Below, piece after piece: positions 19,561 to 28,935 of a DNA stretch of 64,000 nucleotides (the stretch's first letter is position 1; every line of letters starts with the position of its first letter). Location: the NCBI RefSeq assembly GCF_902833055.1, contig NZ_CADFEJ010000001.1:806001-870000 (forward strand), read 5' to 3'. The translations under genes were made by a program, and so were the position numbers. Under the pieces are notes generated by a model. The model had not been told where the DNA came from. It did not search any database and worked only from the letters and a program-made list of their open reading frames with translations. The stretch comes from Burkholderia territorii. Lineage in GTDB: Bacteria; Pseudomonadota; Gammaproteobacteria; Burkholderiales; Burkholderiaceae.

Positions 19561-19960
19561 TGCATGTCTCCCCATTGATTTCCCGCGGGCCGGAATGAGG
19601 CCCTGATCCGCTTATAGCTGCTGCGGGGCGGGCGGCCATATGTCGCTTTCGTAGTGAGCAACGACGCGTGGGCAAAAAACCGGCGGGGCGCTACGACCCA
19701 CTGCGAATCGTGTGCGGTCGGTCACACGGCGGAGCAAAAAGCGAGCCGAGGAATCGGTCGAAATTGCGCGCGACGGACTCGGCATGCATCGAGCAATCGG
19801 AAAATCACGACACGCGCCGGCACGCCGCTCCCGCACATGCAAAAAATCCGCGATCGAACCGCCCGCTGCGCGGCCCGATCTGAGAAGATAGCGCCCCGCT
19901 TGCGCGCGCGATCGTTCGCGCTCGTCCGCGGCCGCTTCACGCTTTTTGTTCTCGTTTCCT
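19561..19960. other. gene-free divergent region between ggt and a membrane hydrolase gene
   Basis: These 400 bases separate two divergent genes. ORFs through it have no family features and are rich in Arg and Ala. I see no convincing promoter hexamers, palindrome or terminator apart from the ribosome-binding region for ggt at its left end. Confidence 0.5.
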
Positions 19961-20485
19961 ATGGCATCACACAATGCGCATCATGCGTCCGGCTTCGCGG
20001 CCGGCGTCGCCGCCGCCGTCCTCGTCGCGCAAACCGGCGCAACCGGCCCCTGGCACGCGGGCCTGCTCGCCGCGTTCGCGGCCGGCGTCGCGGGCGGCAC
20101 CGCGCCCGACTGGCTCGAAGTCGCGTGGTGGACCCGCAAGCGACGCTTGTGGATCACGCACCGCACCGTCACGCACTGGGGCATCGGCTGGATCGCGCTG
20201 CTCGCGCTCGGATGGCACGGGCTCACGCATCATCCGCATCCGCTGTGGGCCGCCCCGCTGTTCGGCTTCGCATGCGGCGGCGTCATGCACTTGCTCGCCG
20301 ACTGGCCGAATCCGCTCGGCGTGCCGTGGATCTGGCGGCGCCATTCACTGAACCTGTGGAACAGCGGACATTGCGACCTGATCATCGTGGCCGCTGCATG
20401 GGGCGGCACGCTGTGGCTCGCGCAGTCGCTGTGGGCCCGCGCCCCGTTCATCGAACACTGGCTCGGCTGGCTCCATCGCGTGTAG
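19961..20485 (+). CDS. membrane-bound metal-dependent hydrolase (YdjM/DUF457-like)
   Basis: This 174-residue inner-membrane protein resembles the DUF457/YdjM family. Conserved features are the TAPDWLEVAWW segment, ITHRTVTHWGIGWIALLALGW with its His-rich motif, and GGVMHLLADWPNPLGVPW, whose His and Asp residues probably bind a metal ion. Several hydrophobic helices are evident. The function is unknown; in E. coli ydjM is SOS-regulated, but no LexA box was seen upstream here. An ATG at 19961 is preferred to a TTG at 19946. Confidence 0.82.
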   Translation: MASHNAHHASGFAAGVAAAVLVAQTGATGPWHAGLLAAFAAGVAGGTAPDWLEVAWWTRKRRLWITHRTVTHWGIGWIALLALGWHGLTHHPHPLWAAPLFGFACGGVMHLLADWPNPLGVPWIWRRHSLNLWNSGHCDLIIVAAAWGGTLWLAQSLWARAPFIEHWLGWLHRV

Positions 20486-20748
20486 TTGCATGCAGTTGCG
20501 TCGGCGGAATCGAACCGTGCGGCCACACGGCCTGCTTCGAACGCGACGTCCTCCTCTCGCCGATCCGGCGCTCGCGACCGAACAGGTGCCGTTGCGCGCA
20601 CCTGCCCGTTGAAATGCCGGCAGCGCGCCTCATCTGAATCCAGGACCCGCACGCTGCGCGCGCGGTGTCCGGCACGCACACGCGACGTCTGGCACACTGA
20701 CGATTCGCGCACGCCGCCCTCGCGCTCGCGCCCCAATTCAACGCTCCG

Positions 20749-23700
20749 ATGGACGTCACAGCCACCCGCCCCGCCAACGCGCTCGACGTGTTCCACCCGG
20801 CCGTCGCCGCGTGGTTCCGCCGCTCGTTCGCCGCGCCGACCGGCGCGCAGGCGCTCGCATGGCCGCACATCAAGGCCGGGCGGTCGACGCTCGTCGCCGC
20901 GCCGACCGGCTCGGGCAAGACGCTCACCGGGTTTCTGTGCGCGCTCGACGATCTCGTGCGCGATGCGCTCGCGCACGGCGGCGCGCTGCCCGACGCGACG
21001 CTCGTCGTCTATGTGTCGCCGCTGAAGGCGCTGTCGAACGACATCCATGTGAACCTCGACGCGCCGCTTGCCGGCATCGCCGAGTCGCTCGCGCAGCTCG
21101 GCCTGCCGGTGCCGGCGATCCGCACCGCCGTGCGCACCGGCGACACGACGCAGGCCGAGCGCGCGGCGCTGCGCAAGCGCGCGCCGCACATCCTCGTGAC
21201 GACGCCCGAGTCGCTGTACGTGCTGCTGTCTTCCATGTCGGGGCGGCAGATGCTGTCGAACGTGCGCTCGGTGATCGTCGACGAGATTCACGCGCTTGCA
21301 TCGTCCAAGCGCGGCAGCCATCTCGCGCTGTCGCTGGAACGCCTCGACGCGTTGACGGGTCGTGCGCTGCCGCGCATCGGGTTGTCGGCCACGCAGAAAC
21401 CGATCGACGCGGTCGCGCGCTTCCTGGTCGGCGGGCCGGCCGATGCGCCGCGCGACTGCACGATCGTCGATACCGGCCACACGCGCGAACGCGACCTCGC
21501 GCTCGAACTGCCGAACGTGCCGCTCGAGCCTGTGATGGCGACCGACGTATGGGAACAGGTGTACGACCGGATCGCCGCGCTCGCCGCCGCGCATCGCACG
21601 ACGCTGGTGTTCGTGAACACGCGACGCACCGCCGAACGCATGGCGCGCCATCTCGCCGACCGTCTCGGCAAGGACGCGATCGCCGCGCACCACGGCAGTC
21701 TCGCGAAGGAGCATCGCTTCGAGGCCGAACAGCGGCTCAAGCGCGGCGATCTGAAGTTGCTGGTCGCGACCGCGTCGCTCGAACTCGGCATCGACATCGG
21801 CGACGTCGATCTCGTATGCCAGGTCGGCTCGCCGCGCGGCATCGCGCCGTTCCTGCAGCGCGTCGGCCGCTCGGGGCACCATGTGGGCGGCGTGCCGAAG
21901 GGCCGCCTGTTCCCGCTGTCGCGCGACGAGCTGGTCGAATGCGCCGCGCTGCTCGATTGCGTGCAACGCGGCGAACTCGACGCATTGCGGATTCCCGAAG
22001 CGCCGCTCGACGTGCTCGCGCAGCAGATCGTCGCCGAAGTCGCGTGCGCGCAATGGCACGAGGATGCGCTGTACGCGAGCTTCACGCGCGCGGCGCCGTA
22101 CGCGAGGCTGTCGCGCGAACGCTTCGACGACGTGATGAAAATGCTCGCCGAAGGCTTCACGAGCCGTCGCGGCGTGCGTGGCGCGTATCTGCATCGCGAC
22201 GTGGTCGGCGGCATGGTGCGCGGGCGCCGCAATGCGATGATGACCGCGACGACGTCCGGCGGCACGATTCCCGACATGGCCGACTACGCAGTGCTGCTCG
22301 AACCGCAGGGCATCCAGGTCGGCACCGTCAACGAGGATTTCGCGATCGAGAGCCTCGCGGGCGACGTGTTCCAACTCGGCAACCAGTCGTACCGGATCAT
22401 TCGCGTGGAAACGGGCCGCGTGCGTGTCGAGGACGCGCAAGGCCAGTCGCCGAGCATTCCGTTCTGGCTCGGCGAGGCGCCCGGGCGCAGCGACGAATTG
22501 TCGGCGGCGGTCGGCCGGCTGCGCGCGCGGCTCGACGCGCTGCTCGCCGAAGGCGATCGGCACGCGCAAGCCGCTGGACGCGAGCACGCGAGCGGCGACG
22601 CGGCCGGCAACACGGGCACGCGCGGCAACGCCAGGCAAACGGCGCAAGCCCGCGCCGCCACCGATTCGCGCAACGATGCCGTCGGCACCGCGCTCGGCCC
22701 GGCGGAAAGCCGCCTCGCGCCGGCGCTGCGCTGGCTCGTCGACGATCTCCATCTGTCGCCCGATGCGGCCCGCCAGATCGCCGAATACCTCGCGCGCACG
22801 CGCGCGGCGCTCGGCGCGCTGCCGACGCAGGACACGCTCGTGATGGAGCGCTTCTTCGACGAATCGGGCGGCACGCAGCTGGTGATCCATTCGCCGTTCG
22901 GCAGCCGCATCAACCGCGCGTGGGGGCTCGCGTTGCGCAAGCGCTTCTGCCGCAGTTTCAACTTCGAGCTGCAGGCCGCGGCGACCGACGACGCGATCGT
23001 TCTGTCGCTGTCGCTCGCGCACAGCTTCGCACTCGACGAAGTGTGGCGCTACCTGCGCTCGGCCAGCGCCGAGCATGTGCTGATCCAGGCACTGCTCGAC
23101 GCGCCGATGTTCGGCGTGCGCTGGCGCTGGAACGCGACGACCGCGCTCGCGCTGCCGCGCTTCACCGGCGGCCGGCGCACCGCGCCGCAACTGCAGCGGA
23201 TGAAGAGCGAGGATCTGCTCGCGACCGTGTTCCCCGATCAGGTCGCGTGCCTCGAGAACGTCGTCGGCGAACGCGAGATCCCGCATCATCCGCTCGTCGA
23301 CCAGACGCTCGACGATTGCCTGCACGATGCGATGGATACCGAAGGCTGGCTTGCGCTGCTGCGCCGGATCGAAAGCGGCGCGATCGAGCTGATCGCGCGC
23401 GACCTGCCCGCGCCGTCGCCGCTTGCGGCCGAGATCCTGAACGCGAAACCTTATGCATTCCTCGACGATGCGCCGCTCGAGGAGCGCCGCACGCAGGCCG
23501 TGCAGTCGCGCCGCTGGAGCGATCCCGAATCGGCCGACGATCTCGGTGCACTCGACGCCGACGCGATCGACGCGGTGCGCGACGAAGCGTGGCCGCTCGT
23601 GCGCGATGCCGACGAAATGCACGATGCACTGCTCACGCTCGCCTGCGTCGCCGACAGCGAAGCACGTGCACTCGAAGGCTGGCCCGAGCGGCTCACGGAA

Positions 23701-25245
23701 CTGGCCGAACGCCGCCGCGCGACGAAACTCGTCACGCCGGGCGGCGCCGCGCTGTGGGTGCCGGTCGAACGGCTGGTGTGCATCCGGGCACTGCACCCCG
23801 ATGCACGGGTCGCACCCGCGCTGAAGGTGCCCGCCGCCTGCGCGCAACCATGGGAAGCGGACGCCGCGCTCGTCGACGTGATCCGCGCGCGGCTTACCGG
23901 CTTCGGTCCGTTGACGCTCGGCGCGATCGCGCAGCCGCTCGGCCTGCCGGCCGCGACGATCGCGACGGCGCTCGCGGCACTGGAACGCGAGGGCTATGTG
24001 ATGCGCGGCCGCTTCACACCGGGCGCGACGGCGGACGAATGGTGCGAACGCCATCTGCTCGCGCGCATTCATCGCTACACGGTCAAGCGGCTGCGGCGCG
24101 AGATCGAACCGGTCGAGCGCGCCGATTTCATGCGCTTCCTGTTCCACTGGCAGCACATGACACCCGACACGCGCGGCACGGGCCGCGACGCGCTTGCCGC
24201 CGTCGTCGAGCAGCTCGAAGGCTACGAAGCCGCGGCGAGCGCATGGGAGGACGCGCTGCTGCCCGCGCGCCTGACCGACTACACGGCGGGCGGCCTCGAC
24301 GAGCTGTGCCGCTCGGGCAAGCTCGTTTGGACCCGCATCGGCGCCCCGGCCCGCGCGGCCGGCACGCCGGTGAAAACGACGCCGGTCGTGCTGCTGCCGC
24401 GCCGCCACCTCGGTGCATGGCAGGCGCTGCGCGACCCGGACGCGCAACCGGCGCTGTCCGCGCGCGCAACGCAGGTGCGTGACGCGCTCGCCGCGCACGG
24501 TGCGATGTTCTTCGACGCACTGCTCGACGAGTTGCACATGTTGCCCGTCGAGCTCGAACAGGCGCTCGGTGAACTCGTGTCGGCCGGCCTCGTGAACGCG
24601 GACAGCTTCGCCGGGCTGCGCGCACTGTTGAAGCCCGCGGTCAAGCGCAGCGCGACGTATGCGCCGCGCACGCGGCGCGGCGGCGCGCTGATCGGCGGGA
24701 TGGACGACGCCGGCCGTTGGGCGCTCGTGCAACGTGCTTCGGCGACGGACGCGGCATCCGTGCCGAAGCGCGGCTTCGCCGCGACCGATCCCGACGCACT
24801 CGAACATATCGCCTGGACGCTGCTGCGCCGCTATGGCGTGGTGTTCTGGCGGCTGCTCGAACGCGAGGCCGACTGGCTGCCCAGCTGGCGCGAACTCGTG
24901 CGCGTGCTGCAACGTCTCGAAGCGCGCGGCGAGATCCGCGGTGGGCGCTTCGTCGCGGGGCTCGCGGGCGAGCAATTCGCGCTGCCGGAAGCGATCCCGA
25001 TCCTGCGCGAACTGCGTCGCCAACCTGGCGACGGCCAGTACGTGTGCGTGACGGGCGCCGATCCGCTGAACCTCGCCGGCACGTTGTTGCCCGGCGACAA
25101 GGTGCCCGCGCTGGCCGGCAATCGCGTGCTGTTCCGCGACGGCGTGCCGGTCGCGTCGCTCGTATCGGGCACGTTCCACTACGTGCCCGACCTGTCGCCC
25201 GCCGCACGCGAAGACGCGCGGCTGCGCCTCGCACGCCGCTACTGA
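20749..25245 (+). CDS. lhr: large ATP-dependent helicase Lhr (Lhr-Core plus C-terminal extension)
   Basis: This 1498-residue superfamily 2 helicase is close to the size of E. coli Lhr. The Walker A motif APTGSGKT is at residues 51-58, VSPLKALSND is motif Ia, VDEIHAL the DEIH box, and LSATQKP motif III. RecA domain 2 has FVNTRRTAERMA and QRVGRSGHH (motif VI). Winged-helix and Lhr-specific domains follow. The C-terminal part, from about residue 880, matches the long Lhr-CTD found only in some bacteria. A low-complexity Ala/Gly/Arg/Thr-rich linker is encoded at about 22550-22710. Lhr enzymes act in DNA repair. Confidence 0.94.
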   Translation: MDVTATRPANALDVFHPAVAAWFRRSFAAPTGAQALAWPHIKAGRSTLVAAPTGSGKTLTGFLCALDDLVRDALAHGGALPDATLVVYVSPLKALSNDIHVNLDAPLAGIAESLAQLGLPVPAIRTAVRTGDTTQAERAALRKRAPHILVTTPESLYVLLSSMSGRQMLSNVRSVIVDEIHALASSKRGSHLALSLERLDALTGRALPRIGLSATQKPIDAVARFLVGGPADAPRDCTIVDTGHTRERDLALELPNVPLEPVMATDVWEQVYDRIAALAAAHRTTLVFVNTRRTAERMARHLADRLGKDAIAAHHGSLAKEHRFEAEQRLKRGDLKLLVATASLELGIDIGDVDLVCQVGSPRGIAPFLQRVGRSGHHVGGVPKGRLFPLSRDELVECAALLDCVQRGELDALRIPEAPLDVLAQQIVAEVACAQWHEDALYASFTRAAPYARLSRERFDDVMKMLAEGFTSRRGVRGAYLHRDVVGGMVRGRRNAMMTATTSGGTIPDMADYAVLLEPQGIQVGTVNEDFAIESLAGDVFQLGNQSYRIIRVETGRVRVEDAQGQSPSIPFWLGEAPGRSDELSAAVGRLRARLDALLAEGDRHAQAAGREHASGDAAGNTGTRGNARQTAQARAATDSRNDAVGTALGPAESRLAPALRWLVDDLHLSPDAARQIAEYLARTRAALGALPTQDTLVMERFFDESGGTQLVIHSPFGSRINRAWGLALRKRFCRSFNFELQAAATDDAIVLSLSLAHSFALDEVWRYLRSASAEHVLIQALLDAPMFGVRWRWNATTALALPRFTGGRRTAPQLQRMKSEDLLATVFPDQVACLENVVGEREIPHHPLVDQTLDDCLHDAMDTEGWLALLRRIESGAIELIARDLPAPSPLAAEILNAKPYAFLDDAPLEERRTQAVQSRRWSDPESADDLGALDADAIDAVRDEAWPLVRDADEMHDALLTLACVADSEARALEGWPERLTELAERRRATKLVTPGGAALWVPVERLVCIRALHPDARVAPALKVPAACAQPWEADAALVDVIRARLTGFGPLTLGAIAQPLGLPAATIATALAALEREGYVMRGRFTPGATADEWCERHLLARIHRYTVKRLRREIEPVERADFMRFLFHWQHMTPDTRGTGRDALAAVVEQLEGYEAAASAWEDALLPARLTDYTAGGLDELCRSGKLVWTRIGAPARAAGTPVKTTPVVLLPRRHLGAWQALRDPDAQPALSARATQVRDALAAHGAMFFDALLDELHMLPVELEQALGELVSAGLVNADSFAGLRALLKPAVKRSATYAPRTRRGGALIGGMDDAGRWALVQRASATDAASVPKRGFAATDPDALEHIAWTLLRRYGVVFWRLLEREADWLPSWRELVRVLQRLEARGEIRGGRFVAGLAGEQFALPEAIPILRELRRQPGDGQYVCVTGADPLNLAGTLLPGDKVPALAGNRVLFRDGVPVASLVSGTFHYVPDLSPAAREDARLRLARRY

Positions 25246-25386
25246 CATCGGCTGACACACGGCGCGGCGCGGACTACTGAACGCCGCGTCGCATTGCCCC
25301 GCCCGTTCGGGTAGCATCGAGCGATTTACCGCTCGGCCCGGCGCGGCCGAGCGCGCCCAGAACAAGCCTTCCGGAGACTGCCCTTC

Positions 25387-26661
25387 ATGTCCTCGCATGC
25401 CGATTCGCCCGCCGCTCATCACGGCGGCTCGCTGACGATTTTCCAGGGTGCCGCGTTGTATATCGGCGCGGTGCTCGGCACCGGCGTCATTGCGTTGCCG
25501 GCGCTCGCCGCAGAGGTCGCCGGGCCTGCGTCGCTGCTTGCGTGGGCCGCGCTCGTCGTGCTGTCGGGGCCGCTCGCGGCCACCTTCGCCGCGCTCGGCG
25601 CGCGCTATCCCGATGCGGGTGGCGTATCGACCTATGCGCGACGCGCATTCGGACCGAAGGCCGCGGCGATCGTCGGCTGGTGTTTCTATTTCGCCGTGCC
25701 GGCCGGCGCGCCGGCCGCCGCGATGTTCGGCGGCGCGTACGTGGCGGCCGTCACGGGCGGCGGGCACACGACGGTCATCGTCACGGCTGCCGCGCTGATC
25801 GCGACTGTATCGGCCGCGAATGCGTTCGGCGTCACGGTGTCGGGCCGCATGCAGCTCGTGCTGTCGGCGTTGCTCGTCGCGCTGTTGCTGGCCGCCGTGC
25901 TCGCATCCGCGCCACATGCGCGCACGACGAACCTGCATCCGTTCGCGCCACACGGGTGGCTCGCGGTCGGCCAGGCTGCCGCACTGCTCGTGTGGAGCTT
26001 CGCAGGCTGGGAAGCGATCACGCACCTCGCGGCGGAATTCCGCCGGCCCGCGCACGACATGCCGCGCTCGGCCGGCATCGCCGTCGTGGTCGTCGGCTTC
26101 CTGTATCTGTCGGTCGCGGCCGCGAGCGTGATGGTGCTCGGGCCATCGGCCGGCGCGTCCGGCGCGCCGCTGGCGGAACTGATCGCAGGCGGCATCGGCG
26201 GTCATGCGCAGGTCCTGGCGGCCGCAGCGGCATTGCTGCTCACGCTCGGCACGATGAATGCGTATTTCGCGGGCGCGGCCAAGCTCGGCGCGGCGCTCGG
26301 CCGCGACGGCGCACTGCCGGCATGGCTCGCGCAAGGTAGTCAGGTAGGCGGGGTGCCCCGCCGCAGTCTCGGCGTGATCGCGATGCTGGCGGCCGTCGCG
26401 CTGGCCGCGACGACGCTCTCGGACGTCGGGCCGAAGCCGCTCGTGCTCGTCACGTCCGGATGCTTCGTGATGGTGTACGGGCTCGGCGCGGCGGCCGCGC
26501 TGAAACTGCTGCCGCGTGGCGGCATCGCGTATCGCTGCGCGTGGATTTCGCTGGTCGCCGTCGCCGGCCTGTTCCTGACGACCGGATGGTATTTCCTGTG
26601 CCCGCTGCTGCTCGCGGGCGGCGCACTGCTGTATTTGCGGATGACCGGGCAGCGTACATGA
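25387..26661 (+). CDS. APC-family amino acid permease (YjeH-like)
   Basis: This 424-residue permease of the amino acid-polyamine-organocation superfamily has about 12 hydrophobic segments. The first helix carries the substrate-binding motif IGAVLGTGVIALPALAAEVAG. The region WSFAGWEAITHLAAEFRRP is typical of the family's sixth helix. The short length and motif resemble E. coli YjeH, an exporter of neutral amino acids, but import or export cannot be decided from sequence. A GGAGA ribosome-binding sequence precedes the ATG by about nine bases. Confidence 0.88.
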   Translation: MSSHADSPAAHHGGSLTIFQGAALYIGAVLGTGVIALPALAAEVAGPASLLAWAALVVLSGPLAATFAALGARYPDAGGVSTYARRAFGPKAAAIVGWCFYFAVPAGAPAAAMFGGAYVAAVTGGGHTTVIVTAAALIATVSAANAFGVTVSGRMQLVLSALLVALLLAAVLASAPHARTTNLHPFAPHGWLAVGQAAALLVWSFAGWEAITHLAAEFRRPAHDMPRSAGIAVVVVGFLYLSVAAASVMVLGPSAGASGAPLAELIAGGIGGHAQVLAAAAALLLTLGTMNAYFAGAAKLGAALGRDGALPAWLAQGSQVGGVPRRSLGVIAMLAAVALAATTLSDVGPKPLVLVTSGCFVMVYGLGAAAALKLLPRGGIAYRCAWISLVAVAGLFLTTGWYFLCPLLLAGGALLYLRMTGQRT

Positions 26662-26745
26662 TCGCGCGCCGGCACCCGTGTGCGGACGCGCGTGCGCCGT
26701 TCGCCGCGATGCGCGGGCCCGCCGCGCACCGTTTCGCCGCGCGCG

Positions 26746-27042
26746 TCAGGCCGGCACGAGCTCGAAGCTGAGCCGCTTGCCGAGCGCGGTGGCGGCGCTC
26801 GCGAGCGTCGCGAGCGTGAGGCTCGTATCGGTTTCGTCGAGCAGCCGGTTGAGCGCGGCGCGGCTCGTCTTCATCCGCGCGGCCATCGCGGTTTTCGTGA
26901 TGTGCTGCGCCTTCATTTCCTGCCCGATCTGCCACGCGATCACGCGCTTGATCGCGGTGGCGGTGGCCGCTTCGAGGTGCCCTTCCTCGTCGAGGAAAGT
27001 GTCGAAGTCGCTGCCGATATGCGGGTTGTTCGTGGTCGTCAT
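26746..27042 (-). CDS. higA: HigA-type antitoxin, XRE-family helix-turn-helix protein
   Basis: This 98-residue protein has a C-terminal helix-turn-helix (QHITKTAMAARMKTSRAALNRLL) of the XRE class. It lies 70 bases downstream of a HigB-like toxin gene on the same strand, the toxin-first order typical of higBA. It should neutralise the toxin and repress the operon. The ATG at 27042 is used; the longer reading to 27090 has no conserved start. Confidence 0.85.
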   Translation of the reverse strand: MTTTNNPHIGSDFDTFLDEEGHLEAATATAIKRVIAWQIGQEMKAQHITKTAMAARMKTSRAALNRLLDETDTSLTLATLASAATALGKRLSFELVPA

Positions 27043-27112
27043 GGGTACTCCAGTGCATCGCGTTGCCGGCCGGCACCTCGCCGATCGCATGTCACGGCGC
27101 AGCCGGGGGAAT

Positions 27113-27472
27113 TCAGATGGCGCGCGTCAGCGCTTTCAACCGCGCGACGCTCACGTCGAGATCGTCGGACGGCGTGGCCTGCGACTGCTTGAAGAACGCA
27201 TGCAGCAGCACCATCGTGTCGCCGACGATCGTGAACAGCACGCGCGCGCTCCGCCGCGGCATCATCACGCGGATTTCCCAAAGATCCGCCGACATCTTCC
27301 GGACCAGCGGCATGCCGAGCGGCCAGCCGAGTTGAACGGTCTTGATCTCCTCGCCGATCACCCTGCGCTCGATCTGCCCGAGCGCGTTGAGCCATTCGCG
27401 CACCGGCTCGTTACCACGCGCGGTGCGGAAAAACCGTACACCGAGCGTGATCTGAATCTGCTGTCTCGCCAT
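27113..27472 (-). CDS. higB: HigB-like / phage gp49-like RelE-superfamily toxin
   Basis: This 119-residue protein matches the gp49/HigB branch of the RelE/ParE superfamily (PF05973). Conserved features are FRTARGNEPVREWLNAL, MPLVRKMSADLWEIRV and VLFTIVGDTMVLLHAFFKQSQ. Members cleave ribosome-bound mRNA. It forms a pair with the downstream antitoxin gene. The ATG at 27472 is taken because the family starts there; the track-length form to 27514 adds an unrelated leader. The intergenic 27473-27607 upstream should hold its promoter. Confidence 0.86.
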   Translation of the reverse strand: MARQQIQITLGVRFFRTARGNEPVREWLNALGQIERRVIGEEIKTVQLGWPLGMPLVRKMSADLWEIRVMMPRRSARVLFTIVGDTMVLLHAFFKQSQATPSDDLDVSVARLKALTRAI

Positions 27473-27607
27473 CGTCGTGTCATCGAGCGTACCAAAAACG
27501 ATACGATATGCCAAGCATGACGAGACCCGCTACTGACCGAACGGCCAACGAATGGCGGTGAAGGAACGGCGGGCCGGGCGCCTCCCGCCCACGTTCTGTG
27601 CGACGTG

Positions 27608-28594
27608 TCAGCGCGCGCGGCCCGGCGGCTTGCGCGCACCGCGCGGCGCGCGACGGTCGTGCGCATCGCCGAACCGCGCCTGCGCGATGTCGCGCACGGC
27701 GTCGATCAGCGTCCGCGCGACCGGTGACGGTTGCGCATCGGTGCGCAGCACGAGGCCGACCGGCTCGTCGGTGCCCGCGGACGGCAGCGGCAGCCGCGCG
27801 AGCGCGCCGGCCGACAGGTCGTATTCGGCCGCATAGAGCGGCACGAACCATACGGCGTCGTTCTCGAGCGCAAGCGCGCGCGCGACCGACACCGACAGCA
27901 CCTCGATGAACGAATCCAGCGGCGGCGCGCCGCACGCGCCAAGCAGTTGCTCGGCCGACTGGCGGATCAGCGTGCCGAACGGCGGCAGCACGACCGGGTA
28001 GCGCGCGAGTTCGGCAGCGGGCGCGGCGCTCGTCAGCAGCGGATGGCCGGCCCGCACGACCGCGACGAGCGGTTCGTTGTACAACTGCTCGAACGCGAGC
28101 CCGATCATCCGCTCCGGCTCCGACAGGCGACCGATCGCGCATTCGATCGCTCCGGCCTTCAGGCGCTCCAGCAGCTCGGCATTCGCGGCCGTCGCGATCC
28201 GCACGACGATGCGCGGCCAGCGCGCGGTCAGCGCCTTCATCAACGCGGGCGCGAGCGATGCCGCAACGGTCGGCAGCATGCCGATTTCGAGCGTCGCCGC
28301 GGCCGCGCCGCCCTCGCGCGCAAGCAGGCCGACGCCCTGCCGCAATGCCAGCACGCACGCGTTCGCATGCGGGATGAACAGTTGCGCTTCGCGGGTTGGC
28401 AGCGCGCCGTGCCGTCCCCGCTCGAACAACTTCACGCCGAGGATCGACTCCAGTTCGGCGATCGTCTTCGACACGGCCGGCTGCGTGATCGACAGGCTTT
28501 CGGCCGCCTTCTGCACACCGCCCAGTTGCGCGACCGCGAGAAAACACTGGAGGTGCCGGAATTTGACGCGGCCGTCGGCGATACGGTTATTCAT
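27608..28594 (-). CDS. pcaQ: LysR-type regulator of protocatechuate degradation PcaQ
   Basis: This 328-residue LysR regulator has its winged helix at the N-terminus (FRHLQCFLAVAQLGGVQKAAESLSITQPAVSKTIAELES in two parts) and a substrate-binding domain after residue 90. The FERGRHGALPTREAQLFIPHA stretch is characteristic of PcaQ. It is divergent from pcaHG, which it should activate in response to protocatechuate or beta-carboxymuconate-type inducers. Its own ATG is eight bases from a copy of the 37-bp operator, so it is probably autoregulated. The Arg-rich C-terminal tail is unusually long. Confidence 0.92.
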   Translation of the reverse strand: MNNRIADGRVKFRHLQCFLAVAQLGGVQKAAESLSITQPAVSKTIAELESILGVKLFERGRHGALPTREAQLFIPHANACVLALRQGVGLLAREGGAAAATLEIGMLPTVAASLAPALMKALTARWPRIVVRIATAANAELLERLKAGAIECAIGRLSEPERMIGLAFEQLYNEPLVAVVRAGHPLLTSAAPAAELARYPVVLPPFGTLIRQSAEQLLGACGAPPLDSFIEVLSVSVARALALENDAVWFVPLYAAEYDLSAGALARLPLPSAGTDEPVGLVLRTDAQPSPVARTLIDAVRDIAQARFGDAHDRRAPRGARKPPGRAR

Positions 28595-28602
28595 GACGAG
28601 CG

Positions 28603-28639
28603 GTTATGCGAGAGGCAATGAAATGCCATTTTGCATAAC
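28603..28639. promoter_or_regulatory. candidate PcaQ operator, copy 1 (pcaQ-proximal)
   Basis: This 37-bp element has the arms GTTATGC and GCATAAC separated by 23 bases and followed by TTTTCGG. The same arms, spacing and flank recur at 28839-28875. It lies directly upstream of the pcaQ start, where autoregulatory LysR sites sit. The role is inferred from position and duplication. Confidence 0.6.
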
Positions 28640-28838
28640 TTTTCGGAAAGTCCCAAGCGTCGCTGCGGGCTTACGCACGACGTCGCAGCGCGCCGAAGTC
28701 AGTCGGCTGCCGGATTCGTTTCGCGACCGGCAAAGCCGTGGACGAAGCCGCCAGCGACGACGCAAAGCCCGATCGCTTCTCCGCCGGACGGGCGCACCGG
28801 TCCGGTAGCTGTTCATCGGCACCTCAACATAACGAACA

Positions 28839-28875
28839 GTTATGCAATTCGCGAAAAAAGGTCATTTTTCATAAC
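28839..28875. promoter_or_regulatory. candidate PcaQ operator, copy 2 (pcaHG-proximal)
   Basis: This has GTTATGC at 28839-28845 and CATAAC ending at 28875, spaced exactly as in copy 1 and followed by TTTCCGG. It is about 60 bases upstream of the pcaH start, a normal place for a LysR activation site. Its left arm also closes a smaller palindrome, ATAAC-GAACA-GTTAT, at 28829-28843. Confidence 0.6.
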
Positions 28876-28935
28876 TTTCCGGCTTGGTTAAAGTCTCGTC
28901 ATCCACTTCGCGAAATACCTATCAGGAGACGCCCG

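Larger units (their letters stand above)
28595..28935. promoter_or_regulatory. pcaQ-pcaH intergenic region
   Basis: This 341-bp divergent region carries the two operator copies near its ends. The middle (about 28650-28820) is GC-rich with no ORF of family character. An AGGAGA ribosome-binding site for pcaH lies at about 28923-28928. Confidence 0.6.

Noticed and set aside
20230..26334. A 2034-codon open frame on the minus strand across lhr and the amino-acid permease gene
   Set aside because: It is the antisense frame of GC-rich genes with strong third-position GC. The translation is Arg/Ala/His-rich with no domain, while the plus strand holds full-length Lhr and a permease.
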